Positions 47,143 through 57,179 of a stretch of 64,000 bases of DNA are shown in pieces (positions within the stretch are counted from its first letter, which is position 1; every line of letters begins with the position of its first letter). Under the pieces are notes generated by a model, which was given only the letters and a program-made list of their open reading frames with translations, was not told where the DNA came from and made no database searches. The stretch is taken from NCBI GenBank assembly GCA_037179335.1, contig JAKZHN010000031.1:248001-312000 (forward strand), read 5' to 3'. A program made the position numbers and the translations under genes. The DNA comes from Cyclaneusma minus (taxonomy: Eukaryota; Ascomycota; Leotiomycetes; Marthamycetales; Marthamycetaceae).

Positions 47143-47157
47143 ACAAAGACAAACACT

Positions 47158-48240
47158 ATGTCGTCCTCAGATAACTCCGGTGACGAATTCGAAGAAATCC
47201 CCGACCAGTTAGAGTCTCTCGCGGCCCTTCTCTTCCTTGGATTTACACCTGGAACCGCGAGTACGGTCTGGCAACGCTGGGACGTTTGAGTTTGTCGGGA
47301 ACAGGAAAGCCCGTCAGCAATATTTACCAGACTTCATTGGAAAGCTAGAGGGAGTCCAACACTTGTACTTGGGAGAGAACGCGTCCATGGCGAGCGACGT
47401 GTTCGCTCTGAGGCAGTGGTTCACACAGCATGCAGGATCCCTCAAGTCGATTCTCTACGACGTTCCATACGCCAGAATCACAGGGAATAAGTCCCTGGAA
47501 TTGAGGGCCCCCCAAATGAAAGTCCTTGGGATACATAGCGTATGGAACCTTTTTAGACAGACACCTCTGAGGACGTTCAGTAAAGACTAACCACAGAACA
47601 GAGCCCCTACAACTTTGCCCAATGGGAGCGCCGTGCACTCTCTCGGGAAGACAACGTGCAAGGGCTTCGCCCTCTGGAAGTCATCCATTTCAGATTGGAA
47701 GACTATGTGGGTTGAACAACGCCCCCCGCCCCCCCTTCCTTACCTTCTCCGCGCGCCCCCACCTTAATGACTGCAAAGCTGACAGGTTTATCTCCAAAGC
47801 AGAGATGGGGCCCAGAACGACAAGTCTCGCGATCTGTACCCAGCGACCGAGCCTTCGACGAGATGCAAGCCCTCCTTTGGCGAGAAGTTCTCACAATTTC
47901 AGAGCGTTACGAGAATAGCGAGTTCGCAGAATGCGTCAAATGGGCATTCGAAGACGGCGGGCTGCCAAATTTAAAGGTCCTCGCAGTAGGGAACTTCTGC
48001 CACAACAACCAATGGTGGGTTGGCAATCTCATCATATACAGAGATGTGCACGCTCCGCGACCAAATGGGGGGAAGGGTTGGGCTTTTCGAATGACGAAGA
48101 ATGATAGATGTGAAGCTTTGGTGGATCTTGACGTGGATTTGGAGGTCTTGAGAGCAGGTCCTTGTTATCCTGCTGGGTCCATCGAGCCCGAATTGCTTGA
48201 TGATGAGACGGAGGAATACGGTTTTCAGGCGCCGCGATGA
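47158..48240 (+). CDS. unknown protein with LRR-like stretch, four exons
   Basis: Proposed exons 47158-47260, 47331-47539, 47602-47706 and 47803-48240 join to 284 aa. All three introns are GT-AG (gtacgg-accag, gtatgg-aacag, gtgggt-agcag; 70, 62 and 96 nt) and keep the frame, which argues against a pseudogene. The start MSSSDNSGDEFEEIPDQLES is acidic. FIGKLEGVQHLYLGENAS and LEVIHFRLEDY resemble leucine-rich-repeat strands, and the last exon has WWVGNLIIYRDVHAPRPNG. Expanded fungal F-box/LRR-like families look like this, but I see no F-box and assign no function. The first intron is the least certain; an in-frame alternative reading upstream of 47331 (GTFEFVGNRKARQQYLPD) is also protein-like. 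The leader holds a minisatellite. Confidence 0.55.
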
Positions 48241-48494
48241 AAGAGTACACGGGCTGCGGTGCAATAGACTGAAGTTGGATTTTGCTCTTGTCATAACTCT
48301 TGTTATGAACGAGGTCAGGAACCACGCGGTCTTCTTGGATGCTTTGATTGTGCCTTTTCAAGCCGATCATTCACAATCTTCTCGAATCACAAGTGTACCT
48401 AGGTACCCAGAAAACTCACTGGACACTTCTACCAGCATATGTACATTCTTTTCTCGTCAAACACTGCCTCTTCCCGACACGCAACACTAAACCC

Positions 48495-49602
48495 CTAAAC
48501 CCCTGTTAGAAGCAGCACAATAGGGACACCAATACTCAAGCACACACCCAAGCCGACCGCCTTGAATTGGCCATCCGTGGAGCCGCCAAACCTAGCCGTT
48601 GATGCCGCCGATGACACCCCAGTGGAAGAGTTACTAGGAGCCGAATCCATCGAGATATTGATGGGACTTGAGACAGCGTTATCTGCAAGAGAATACGTCG
48701 ATTCATGATCCGCGAGCGCAAAGAAGAACACCGGCGATTCGGTGGCATTGTTTATTATGTCGACAAAGTATTCAAGCGTATGGTTCTGATATGGGTCCTG
48801 AGAGTCGGTAGTCGATACTGAAAAAAATTGTAAGCACAAAATGCCAGAATTCTAAATGTGGCGATGGTTCGGTGTTTGCTACTTGTCAGGGACTTACCGA
48901 AGCCTGAGACTCGAAGACCAGAGTTCCGGGATGCTGGGGCGTTTGTAAGGTTTTGCTGCCAGAGGTACAGATAGTTATATGATTTGGTTGTGGACCATCG
49001 AAGGGGTTTGGTTTGGCCCTGGTACCAGATTTCGTTTTCCGACAGCGGCCAGGTTTGGCCACCTGGGGGCGGGTAGGTGAAGAATGTTGTTGGTGTCGAT
49101 GAGGGTGTTGCTGTTGCGGTAGTACTTGATAGGGATACCGAGCTAGAGGTTGTGTCTGAGACTGAGTCGTAGGAGGTACCAACGCTGTTGTCTTCGCCGG
49201 TCGAGTACACCGAGTAATACTCGGCGTTGGCAGATCCGCCTAGGTGAGAAAGTCAGTATATGGCATAAAAACTGGCTTTAAATATTATATACACATGTCT
49301 AATGGGTAGCCAGGACAGGCTACATTACAATTGCTGTTGTCGACCTTGTTGCTTTTTGGCGGGAGGGTATTGCCGCAATAACAATCCGTCGAGTTTGTAG
49401 TTGCCAGGACTGTGTAATTTCCGTCGGTGACGCATACTTCTTGGCAATAGCCGGGTGTTTGGTAGATATTTCGGTTACTAAAGGTCAAGGCACCCGCGGA
49501 CGAGTAGCAGCCTTCAAGAGTGGTGTTGAGGGCTGCCGAGGGAGCAGCAGCGGCGACGATGATGAAGCTTGCCAGTGGCAATAAAGCTCTGAGATACCGC
49601 AT
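48495..49602 (-). CDS. WSC-domain surface glycoprotein
   Basis: Three exons (49293-49602, 48898-49239, 48495-48817) join to 324 aa. It has a signal peptide (MRYLRALLPLASFIIVAAAA), then one WSC domain at about 29-105 with its Cys pattern (EGCYSS, YCQEVC, DCYCGN, NCNVACPG, DMC). A Ser/Thr-rich stretch (SVSDTTSSSVSLSSTTATATPSSTP) likely carries O-glycans. A second region is of unknown fold (WPLSENEIWYQGQTKPLRW). The C-terminal hydrophobic stretch VGLGVCLSIGVPIVLLLTGV has no cytoplasmic tail, which suggests a GPI-anchor signal rather than a Wsc-type stress sensor, since those have a cytosolic tail. WSC domains bind carbohydrates, so a cell-wall location fits. Donors are gtatat, gtaagt; acceptors cctag, ttcag. 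Confidence 0.83.
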
Positions 49603-51022
49603 TGTCGAAATGATAAATGAAGCTGAAGTGCAGAAGAGCAGAAGATTGGAATATAGCCAAGACGGCTCAAAATGTTATCGGGAAAAGGTTCTGGTTCCAG
49701 GTTGTGATGTTGAGAATCCTCGAGGCGAGCGAGACAGATATCGAGTGGATGAAGGGAGAATCTTCAATTCAATCGATATGGAAGAGAAGAATGTCCGATT
49801 AAATAGATGGCCGAGCTCTATGTTTTGAAATCATAGCTGAGGCGACAAAGCAGAGCTGAACACAGCAGCAGCTGCGTGTTGATCTTGATACATATTGAGC
49901 TGCCAAGCAAGTCCCAAGAAAGAGCAAACCGCCAGGTCCCATACCACGATGACGATGCCAAGTGCAGTTCGGAATTCCGAACATACCGAAATTCTTCGAT
50001 TCAGAGAAGACGTAAACACAGCCCTCGTAATTTACATAAAAAAGCGGATAGTAGTGAGCGGAGAACTCGGTGGTTGTCAGCCCTATGTTGTACCACATGG
50101 GGTTCGCCACCACGGCTTGTACTGCCATCTTTGTTTGCTAGAGCCTAGAGGTAGTGGTAGGTTACACAATGTTGTCATAGACAGGAAACTTTTGGCGGGT
50201 TGTAGAGACGAAGGTACATCTTGGGAATTTGAAAGTGGAAATCATCAAATGCAATTTAGATGATATGATCGTATGACCTGGGATCTATCTAATCTCGTGG
50301 AGTTCGAACAGGCAATTGTAATCCAAGTCTTCTAGTAATAGATTTGGTGAGCAGCAATATTATAATTAACTGAATATTAGGTTCAAGAACAAGGACAGAA
50401 GCTGTTTTGGGGGCTGGTTTGAGGTCGGAATTTGGGAATACCGATATTCTGGTACGCAGACGAGGCTCGGCGTAGTTCAACCCGTCCGGTCCGAAACACA
50501 GGTGTTGCTAGTCCGGAAGAATGGTATCTGCAAAGAAATCACTAACACTCACGTGATAGAAGCAATAATCAACAAGGTCTAACTTTCTAGGAACCGCCGG
50601 TCGTTTTCTTGTTAGTTTGGAAATGTCCAATTGCTCCTTGCCAACCCGTCACTCACCAACCAATGGCACTGTTAGTAAATATTGGGGATTATCGGGAACG
50701 AAGAGTCAGATATGTCCCTATTGCCATTAGAAACAGCAAATGAAAACAAGGCGTTCTTTCCTAATCGACCATGTCACGTGAGCTCAAACCCATATATGGA
50801 ATATGGAAAACAAATTAGTATTCACTCAGAGACTTACAACAGCTCTAATAGCTGCTGCAAACTAACGCTATAAGACTGCTTCTAGCCTTCTACTAGAACT
50901 AGACTCTAACAGCGTATAGGACAGGCGACGTACAGCCTCAAAGCTCCAAAAAAAATACCGATGTGAATAGTGAACCGCACTGCACTCTTCACACCCACGA
51001 CTGCGACGCCTTGTGTCCTAGC
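49603..51022. other. 1.4-kb intergenic region, no gene seen
   Basis: Open frames on both strands are short and overlap one another without domain content. The part from 50280 to 50950 is AT-richer. It separates two genes for secreted or surface proteins, both on the minus strand. Confidence 0.45.
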
Positions 51023-51376
51023 TTAGCCCTCCAAGATGACAGCCCTCTTGGGTGGTGGTGGTGGCCCTCCATATCCAGGGCCCGGCGCCTGGCATATAAA
51101 GTAGATGCAAGTTGGCTCTGCTTTGGGGCAGACAAGGGTCTGCACCCATTTGCCGCTTTGACACTCGACCTTTTCACAATACTCAGTACACATTTGTTGA
51201 TATTTCAGGCTGAGGACGATGCTTACGGTCACTTTGTTGCCATTGGCACAAGCGATTTCTCCCTCGGTCTTGCAGCTGTTGCCAACTTTGGTGTCGATGC
51301 CGCTGTTGCAGCCGGCAGCGAGGACTGAGGGCAGTGTGGCGGCGAGGGCCAGGAAGGTGATGGCTTTGAACTGCAT
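51023..51376 (-). CDS. small Cys-rich secreted protein (effector-like)
   Basis: Single-exon frame of 117 aa. MQFKAITFLALAATLPSVLA is a clear secretion signal, so the mature chain is about 97 aa. It has nine Cys in the mature part (GCNS, SCKT, ACAN, MCTEYC, VECQ, VCPK, TCIYFIC) and a Pro/Gly-rich end (PGPGYGGPPPPP). Size, signal and Cys density fit a candidate secreted effector, but no named family is recognised. Nine is an odd number for disulfide pairing. A GTAAGC...CAACAG segment of 33 bases inside the frame looks like an intron but is shorter than usual; its removal would keep the frame and all Cys. The start was chosen at the ATG giving the signal peptide, with a TATA box 111 bp upstream. 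Confidence 0.7.
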   Translation of the reverse strand: MQFKAITFLALAATLPSVLAAGCNSGIDTKVGNSCKTEGEIACANGNKVTVSIVLSLKYQQMCTEYCEKVECQSGKWVQTLVCPKAEPTCIYFICQAPGPGYGGPPPPPKRAVILEG

Positions 51377-51486
51377 TGTGAAGTTTCGTCTGGAGAAAAT
51401 TGGAGAAAGTTGATTTGATGGTTGTGTGGAGATTGATCTGTGAGGATTGTGATGATGAAGGAAAAATGTATAATGGAATAGCAAGG

Positions 51487-51494
51487 CCTTTATA
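51487..51494 (-). promoter_or_regulatory. TATA box of the Cys-rich secreted protein gene
   Basis: TATAAAGG on the minus strand, 111 bp upstream of the ATG at 51376. Confidence 0.5.
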
Positions 51495-52226
51495 TTCACA
51501 AACCAGTGTGTGTAATAGGGTACAAAGAGAATTAAGGATTCTGTGCAATAGAGTACAAAAAGGATCAGGATAGTCGCTACTAGCCAGCTCGTATGAGAGC
51601 TGCGGCCGGTTTGTCATATTCCGTGTATCTCATATGAACATCTCGTGAAACTATATAATATAATTGAACAACCGAGAACAGCACAATCATTCATGCCATT
51701 GCCTTCGAGCTTCACATCTAACAATTTCATAAGAACTCAGGTACATATCATAATGATGAGGTGTTGAAACACATTCGCAATGCCCTCAACCCCAGCGGCT
51801 CATTCCAAATGCTTTGGAATAGTCTTGGCAGGTAGGGACGATTTATATGTGAAAGGCTAGCTAACGAGGAGCTTATATGTACCGGGGAAGGCTAGGCTTC
51901 TCAAAGGCGTTTGTCACACTCTGATACAAAGGGCTGAGAGGGGCTTAGTCCTGCACAGCCAACAAGTAGCCAATCTAGTTCACGATTCCTTTGACGTGCC
52001 TGTCCTACCTAGTCTACTTGTGTTCAGTTCACGGAATCAACAGCAAATGGGTGACTACGAGCTTGCGGGAAGTCTCAGGGTTCGGAACTGGGTAATGGTG
52101 CTGATCATTTACTGCTGTACACAGTACGAATGGGGAGATTCTGTCCAAGATAGATCAGTTTCTGTACGATCTGATTGTTTTATGACATTATTTTGCTTGG
52201 CAGTTTATACCAAGGAGTGTGGACTC
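51495..52226. other. intergenic region
   Basis: No gene seen. A near-duplicate pair, GGAGCTTATATGTACC / GATTTATATGTGAAAGGCTAG, around 51840-51895 may be weak promoter-like sequence. Confidence 0.35.
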
Positions 52227-52668
52227 ATGGCTTCTATGGCTCAAGGGCACAGCACGTTCCGTAGCACCGTCGAATTCATAATCATGAAGCATGATGCGGG
52301 TACGAATGAGATGCATTTTGTGGATGGGTCCGATCCCCGATATTCCTGTAAGCATCCGAGGCATAGTAGAAAATCTGTTGAATGCGGAATCATCGAAATG
52401 TGGCGAAGTCATTGTCGAATGTCGTAGAGGTTCTTAGTAGGAGATTTTCTACCAGAGACTAGGTGGATAGTTGATAACTATTACAGACGAGAGCTACATT
52501 GAGGTGAACACAGTTACCTATTCTGATAACCTGCTATCTAGTCATGATCCTTTCTATGCAGTAATAACAACCCAGGGTCAGATCACACAACTGGTGGTTT
52601 GTGATAAGGCCGTCCACGAGTTCCTCAGTATATTGGCTGGACCCCAGTGGATAGACGGCGCGGTATAA
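52227..52668 (+). CDS. possible small two-exon gene, 100 aa, unknown
   Basis: Two exons (52227-52347 and 52487-52668) joined through a 139-nt GT-AG intron (gtaagc to ttacag) give a continuous 100-aa frame: MASMAQGHSTFRSTVEFII, then HDAGTNEMHFVDGSDPRYSY, then ESYIEVNTVTYS and KAVHEFLSILAGPQWIDGAV. The composition is protein-like, with alternating hydrophobic residues in the second exon. I recognise no family, there is no signal peptide, and no clear TATA box is visible. The intron is longer than most here. It could be a real small protein or a lucky open stretch. Confidence 0.4.
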
Positions 52669-53277
52669 TAAAATTTGGTGGTTTCGACAACATTGAAGTT
52701 TCTTCTGCTTTGAAGGGGCTACACAGGATAAACGACTAGTGTTGCAAAATTCTACTACTCAATAGTTTTGTTACAAAAAACCAAGGTCAAGCCTTCACGC
52801 AACCGGCTGAGAAACCGAATCTGATTGGCTCTATGTAGACAACGAGAATATCGAGTGAAGTTATCCCAGAAGTTTTTCTCTCTATATGCTCAATCTATTA
52901 ATAGTCAATAGTGAACAGTCATGAGTACTTGTTAGACTTTCCCACTTCCAGGTCGTCGACAACTTGACCCATGCCACTGATTCTGGGGGATCGACTGTCG
53001 ATCCCGGGTAGACGATGAGACCCTGAACCCTGGAAGCATGACCCCAGGCGTGGGGTAGCCTGAACTCTCTCATGCTTCGCAACAAACCTGATTGCACCTA
53101 CGACCGCTCCATGACGTCAAAAGCTAGCAGACAATAATCATCATGGTTGATGTCTCGCTGAGGGGCTGCAAAGACGACTCGAACGACCCACAGTCATCTA
53201 TGCAAATGCAATCGTTGTCTGTATAACATTATAATCTCCGAATCTCGACCTCGCACGTGTGGTACCATATCGCAACA
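52669..53277. other. intergenic region
   Basis: No gene seen. The minus strand has one short frame (52882-53097) with no domain. Confidence 0.4.
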
Positions 53278-54555
53278 ATGGGATTATTCAAGTCTCGAGA
53301 CAAGACGCGACCAGAGATCACCAAATCTCCTCCATCGACCCACAATGTCTGGCAGAAGCAAGATACTAGCAGCGGTTACAATACCGGCGCTCTGACGAAC
53401 ACCGCCAACAACGACAACAACTCGACCAACAATAGCTTCAATGACTCCTTTCAATCGGGTAGTAACTTATCCAGCGCCAATACCCGTGTGAACCAGCAGC
53501 AGCAGCAGCAGCAGCAGCAATCAGGTCCCAGCACGATCGTCACGACTACCACAACCACCACAACTAGTAAGCCATTTTCATCCTCCACCTGCCATTCTCC
53601 TCCATGCATCATCAATCACTAACAATTGTCTCCAGCGACCACAACCATAAGCCCCGACGGATCAACCCGAGTCCAAACCGCACCCTACAACCCCGCCTCC
53701 GACCCTCCCCCATCCACCGAAGTCATCTCCCAAACCCAAACCCAACCCAAGCCCAACAACACCACCTCCCTCCAAGCATTTACCGCGTCCCAACCCCATA
53801 CCATCCAACCACCCCACCCTCCCCACCCCGCCACAGGCCCTCTCAAAGCGCCCAAACCACAACCCCAACCCCTCACCATCCCCTCCCCCGCACCCCCCCA
53901 AAACTTCCAGCAGCCCCCATCCCCCCAAACCTTAGGCGGCCGACCCATCCCCCCCCGCTCCTCCCTCCGCACCCCCTCTCGCTCCCGCGAAGCCCAAGCA
54001 CCCCCAATCCAGTCCCAACGCCCCTTATCCACCGTCCTCTTAATCGCCCCCGCCTCACCACCACCCCAAGCACTGCCCACCCACTCATCCAACCCAGCCA
54101 ATCCTTACCAGCGCCGCCGATCTTCCACCGGCCTCGAGCGCACCTCGCATGAAACGTTTTCCAGCAACGGCTCTGCAAGCATTTATTCCAACGACGTGCT
54201 GCCAGTATCGCCTACAGGATTTCCCAATCAGACTATCCCGTACATTCCGTACAACCCGAATGGCCAAGCCAGGCCAGCAAACCCAGATAACCAAGCTAGT
54301 CAAGCCGGCCAAGCTAATCAGGATAAAATGAATTTTAGTCGGCCGGGAGGGAGGATGACGAATGCGATTAAGGGACTTCATGGTGCTAGTGAGGCGCTGA
54401 GGGGGACTGTGAATGCGAAGGTTGCGAGTACGATGGGGGATCATAAGGGGGTGGAGGAGATGTTGAGTGTGCGGGAACAGGGAGTGAGAGAGTTGCGAGA
54501 TAGTGGGATGCAGGGGCGGGTGGAGGGGGTTATGAATCGTCGAACTCGAGGTTGA
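53278..54555 (+). CDS. low-complexity Pro/Gln/Thr-rich protein
   Basis: Two exons (53278-53566 and 53636-54555) join in frame to 402 aa. The N-terminus is MGLFKSRDKTRPEITKSPP. Next come an Asn/Ser-rich part, a run of nine Gln (CAG codons plus CAA), and a Thr run that spans the intron. The middle is strongly Pro-rich, and QASQAGQANQD-type short repeats lie near 296-306. The last 70 residues look more ordered: GGRMTNAIKGLHGASEALRG, then VASTMGDHKGVEEMLSVREQG. The ordered tail is probably the conserved part. I know no function. A second ATG-type start slightly upstream (53257) is not an ATG codon, so 53278 was chosen. Intron: gtaagc to tccag, phases agree. Confidence 0.65.
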
Positions 54556-55116
54556 GGGGTGAGATGAGAAAGGAAGAGAGGGATGGAGGGATGAGATGTA
54601 AGTTGGAGAGAGAGAGAGAAAGTAGGGGAAGGCATTGGAGATTTTTAGTTAATGAACGGATAGGGAATAGGGGATAGGTAAGAAGGGAAATGATAATTGA
54701 TAACAAGGAGATACCCGGAGCCGTTGGAGGCAGGTTCGGTGTTGTTGGAATCTTGGGTTAGCCGGGAATATACGGAGAAGTTATTTGCAGCAGTACCATA
54801 ACCCTTGTAACAAGCGAGTAGACTCTGCCCATTCCCCTTCGTCAATCCATAAACTTCCCATCACCACCAGCACAGAAAACACACACCACAAAACTAGTGA
54901 GAAACTTGCTATTGTATCATATGTACACTCGCAAAGTACTTCGCAATCCGCAGACGCCCCGGCAAATGAGTTTCCCGAAAGTCGCAAAAAACGCCCTACT
55001 CCTCCATCCAGCAATCTAAACCCGCGCAAACGTGTTCAATCAGCCTCCCAAATTCCCCTTCCCATGCAAATTTCCTAATCCAGACCATTTCAAACTTTTC
55101 TCCCACCCTCTCTCAT
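54556..55116. other. convergent intergenic region
   Basis: No gene seen. It contains a GA-rich run (GAGAGAGAGAGAAAG near 54606-54620) that may mark the 3' end of the upstream gene. Confidence 0.4.
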
Positions 55117-57179
55117 TCATTCATTCCGAACCGTAACCACCGGTCCCACGTACACGTGTCTTCCCTTGACATAGTACATCACAATACACATCACCAGCAC
55201 CACCACAAAAATCACCGCACTCCAGTTGAAATTCTCCGCCGTCACGGGAATCTCGTTCGGCCAGAAACTCCAGAAGAATGCGAATAACACGTAGCCGATG
55301 GCAATGATGTTGATGCTCTTCCCCGCTCTTCCCAAACTCCAGCGTGCGTGAGGCAGTGTTTCCGGGTGGACGACGCGGCGGTACAACACGCAGGAAATGG
55401 AGATGAAGTACGAGAGCATGAGCGCCACGACTTGCAGCGAGATGATGGCGTTGAAAGCCACGCTGCTGCCGAGGTTGATGAGCGACAGGACGACGGTGAA
55501 CAAGCAAGAAAAAAGAATTGCGTTCTTGGGAATCGATTTCTTCTGATCCACGTGTGACAGCCAGCGAGCGAACGGCAGTCCGTTATCTCGTGCGAAGGCG
55601 AACGTTTGGCGCGAGGTCGAAGCATTGAAGGAGATGTTCGAGGCGATTACGAGGACGAGGACGAGGATTGTTAGAGCGTTGACGCCGGCTACCGAAACGG
55701 CGCTGCGGAATACGTAGATGAAGGGGTAGCCGGAGGGATCGGCGAGCGCGGCGTCGACGGAGGAGATGCTAAAGAGGTAGGTTATTAGGAAGATGAGGGC
55801 GAAGATGCCGTTGCCGGTGTAGGCCCAGAAGATCGAGATGGGGACGTAGCGGCCGGCGTCTTTGACTTCTTCGGCCATGTGGGCGGTGGCGTCGGAACAG
55901 AGCGAGCCGTAGATGGCGCTGATTTGGCCGACCATCAGGGAGGTGCCCATGCTGGCCCAGCCGCCTTCGTTGGTGAAGCTTGTGAAGACTGCGGAGGCGG
56001 ATTGGTGGGGGGCCATTACCCACTGTTGGGAGGGGGTTGTTAGGAAGATGTAAATAAGGGGGAGGGGAGGGGTGAGTGCGGTTGGGACTCTTGATGGGAC
56101 TTACGAGAACGATGATAACCACCATGAAGCCGAAGATGTGCACGAGGAGGAGGAAGTTCTGCACGAGGGGAAGGATTTGAGAGCCGTAGACGTTGGCGAT
56201 GTAGATGATCAGTACCATTGCAAATACGAGCAAGGTTCCCTGCCAATTGGTGGCGTCATAGTCGGGGTAGTTGACTGTGACGAGTGCTTGAACAATAGTT
56301 CCTGTCAGGTACGATCCAGAGGCTGCACCGGCTTGCCATGACAGTGTCGACATCCATCCTGTTCAAAGTTTATTAGTATGGTGTGTTCGTATTGTTGGCG
56401 GGGTCCATGATATGTCGTCACGGCAAGGAGAACTTACCGGCCAAGTAGGAGAGAAATCTCTGATTGGATGCTGGAGCAAATTCGGAAACCTGAGAATGAT
56501 ATGAGCGAAGAGCACTCATCGTGACCAGCATAGATGACTAACCCAGTGATACTGTCCGCCAGAAGTTGGAGCCCTGAAGCCACTGTTAACCATTGACAAC
56601 CAAAGTGACGAAGTGGTTCTACTTACATCGAAGCCATCTCGGCGAGTGAGATGACAACGAATCCAAAGCCTATGAAGGTCCATAGATACGACCAGAAGAG
56701 GCCTGCCAAGCCTCCATCAATGAGGCCTTGCGTGTTCGATCTTGAGAACAACCATAGTCAGATTCCGTATGAAGGCAGTTCGCGCAATTGGTGACCAGGG
56801 ACTCACATCAGTAAGAATTCCCAGGTTGCTTGAAGGATGACTGCGAAGCTGAGAGCGGAGAGAGGTCGGAAGTTTCTCTGTATGAGTACCACATCAGTAA
56901 AAGGTCGAAGGTTCAATGGCGCTGGGAACCAACCTTGAACTCCTGGACCTTGCCCATGCGCATCATATCCTTCTGATCGTTCTTCGTATGTCCCTCCTTG
57001 ACGGCCTTGTAGTCGTCCGAGGCCTCACTGCCATCGACTTCACGAATGCCATCATCCATGCTGAAGCGTTCTTTGGGCGGTTTGGGAGAGGAATTGGTCG
57101 AGTCCGGCGTGTATTTGGAATCCGGAGCGTGCTTGGAGTCCATCTGCATGGCGGCGATGTTGTCGGTAGAGGTAGCCAT
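55117..57179 (-). CDS. amino-acid/GABA/choline-type permease (APC superfamily)
   Basis: Seven exons (56934-57179, 56807-56877, 56627-56740, 56543-56573, 56438-56489, 56105-56358, 55117-56022) join in frame to 557 aa, typical for the fungal Uga4/Hnm1 group. The cytosolic N-terminus is hydrophilic (about 82 aa). Membrane helices follow: LSALSFAVILQATWEFLL, LWTFIGFGFVVISLAEMASM, the family stretch APTSGGQYHWVSEFAP, then GWMSTLSWQAGAASGSYL. Later landmarks are the consensus FARDNGLPFARWLSHVD loop and about twelve helices in all. The substrate (GABA, choline, amino acid or polyamine) cannot be told by eye. One 31-nt micro-exon (56543-56573) encodes part of APTSGGQYHW. It would act in the plasma or vacuolar membrane by proton symport or exchange. 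Confidence 0.9.

Noticed and set aside
53662..54178. Gly/Trp-rich minus-strand frames opposite the Pro-rich gene
   Set aside because: Complement of Pro codons gives Gly/Trp runs; this is a composition shadow.
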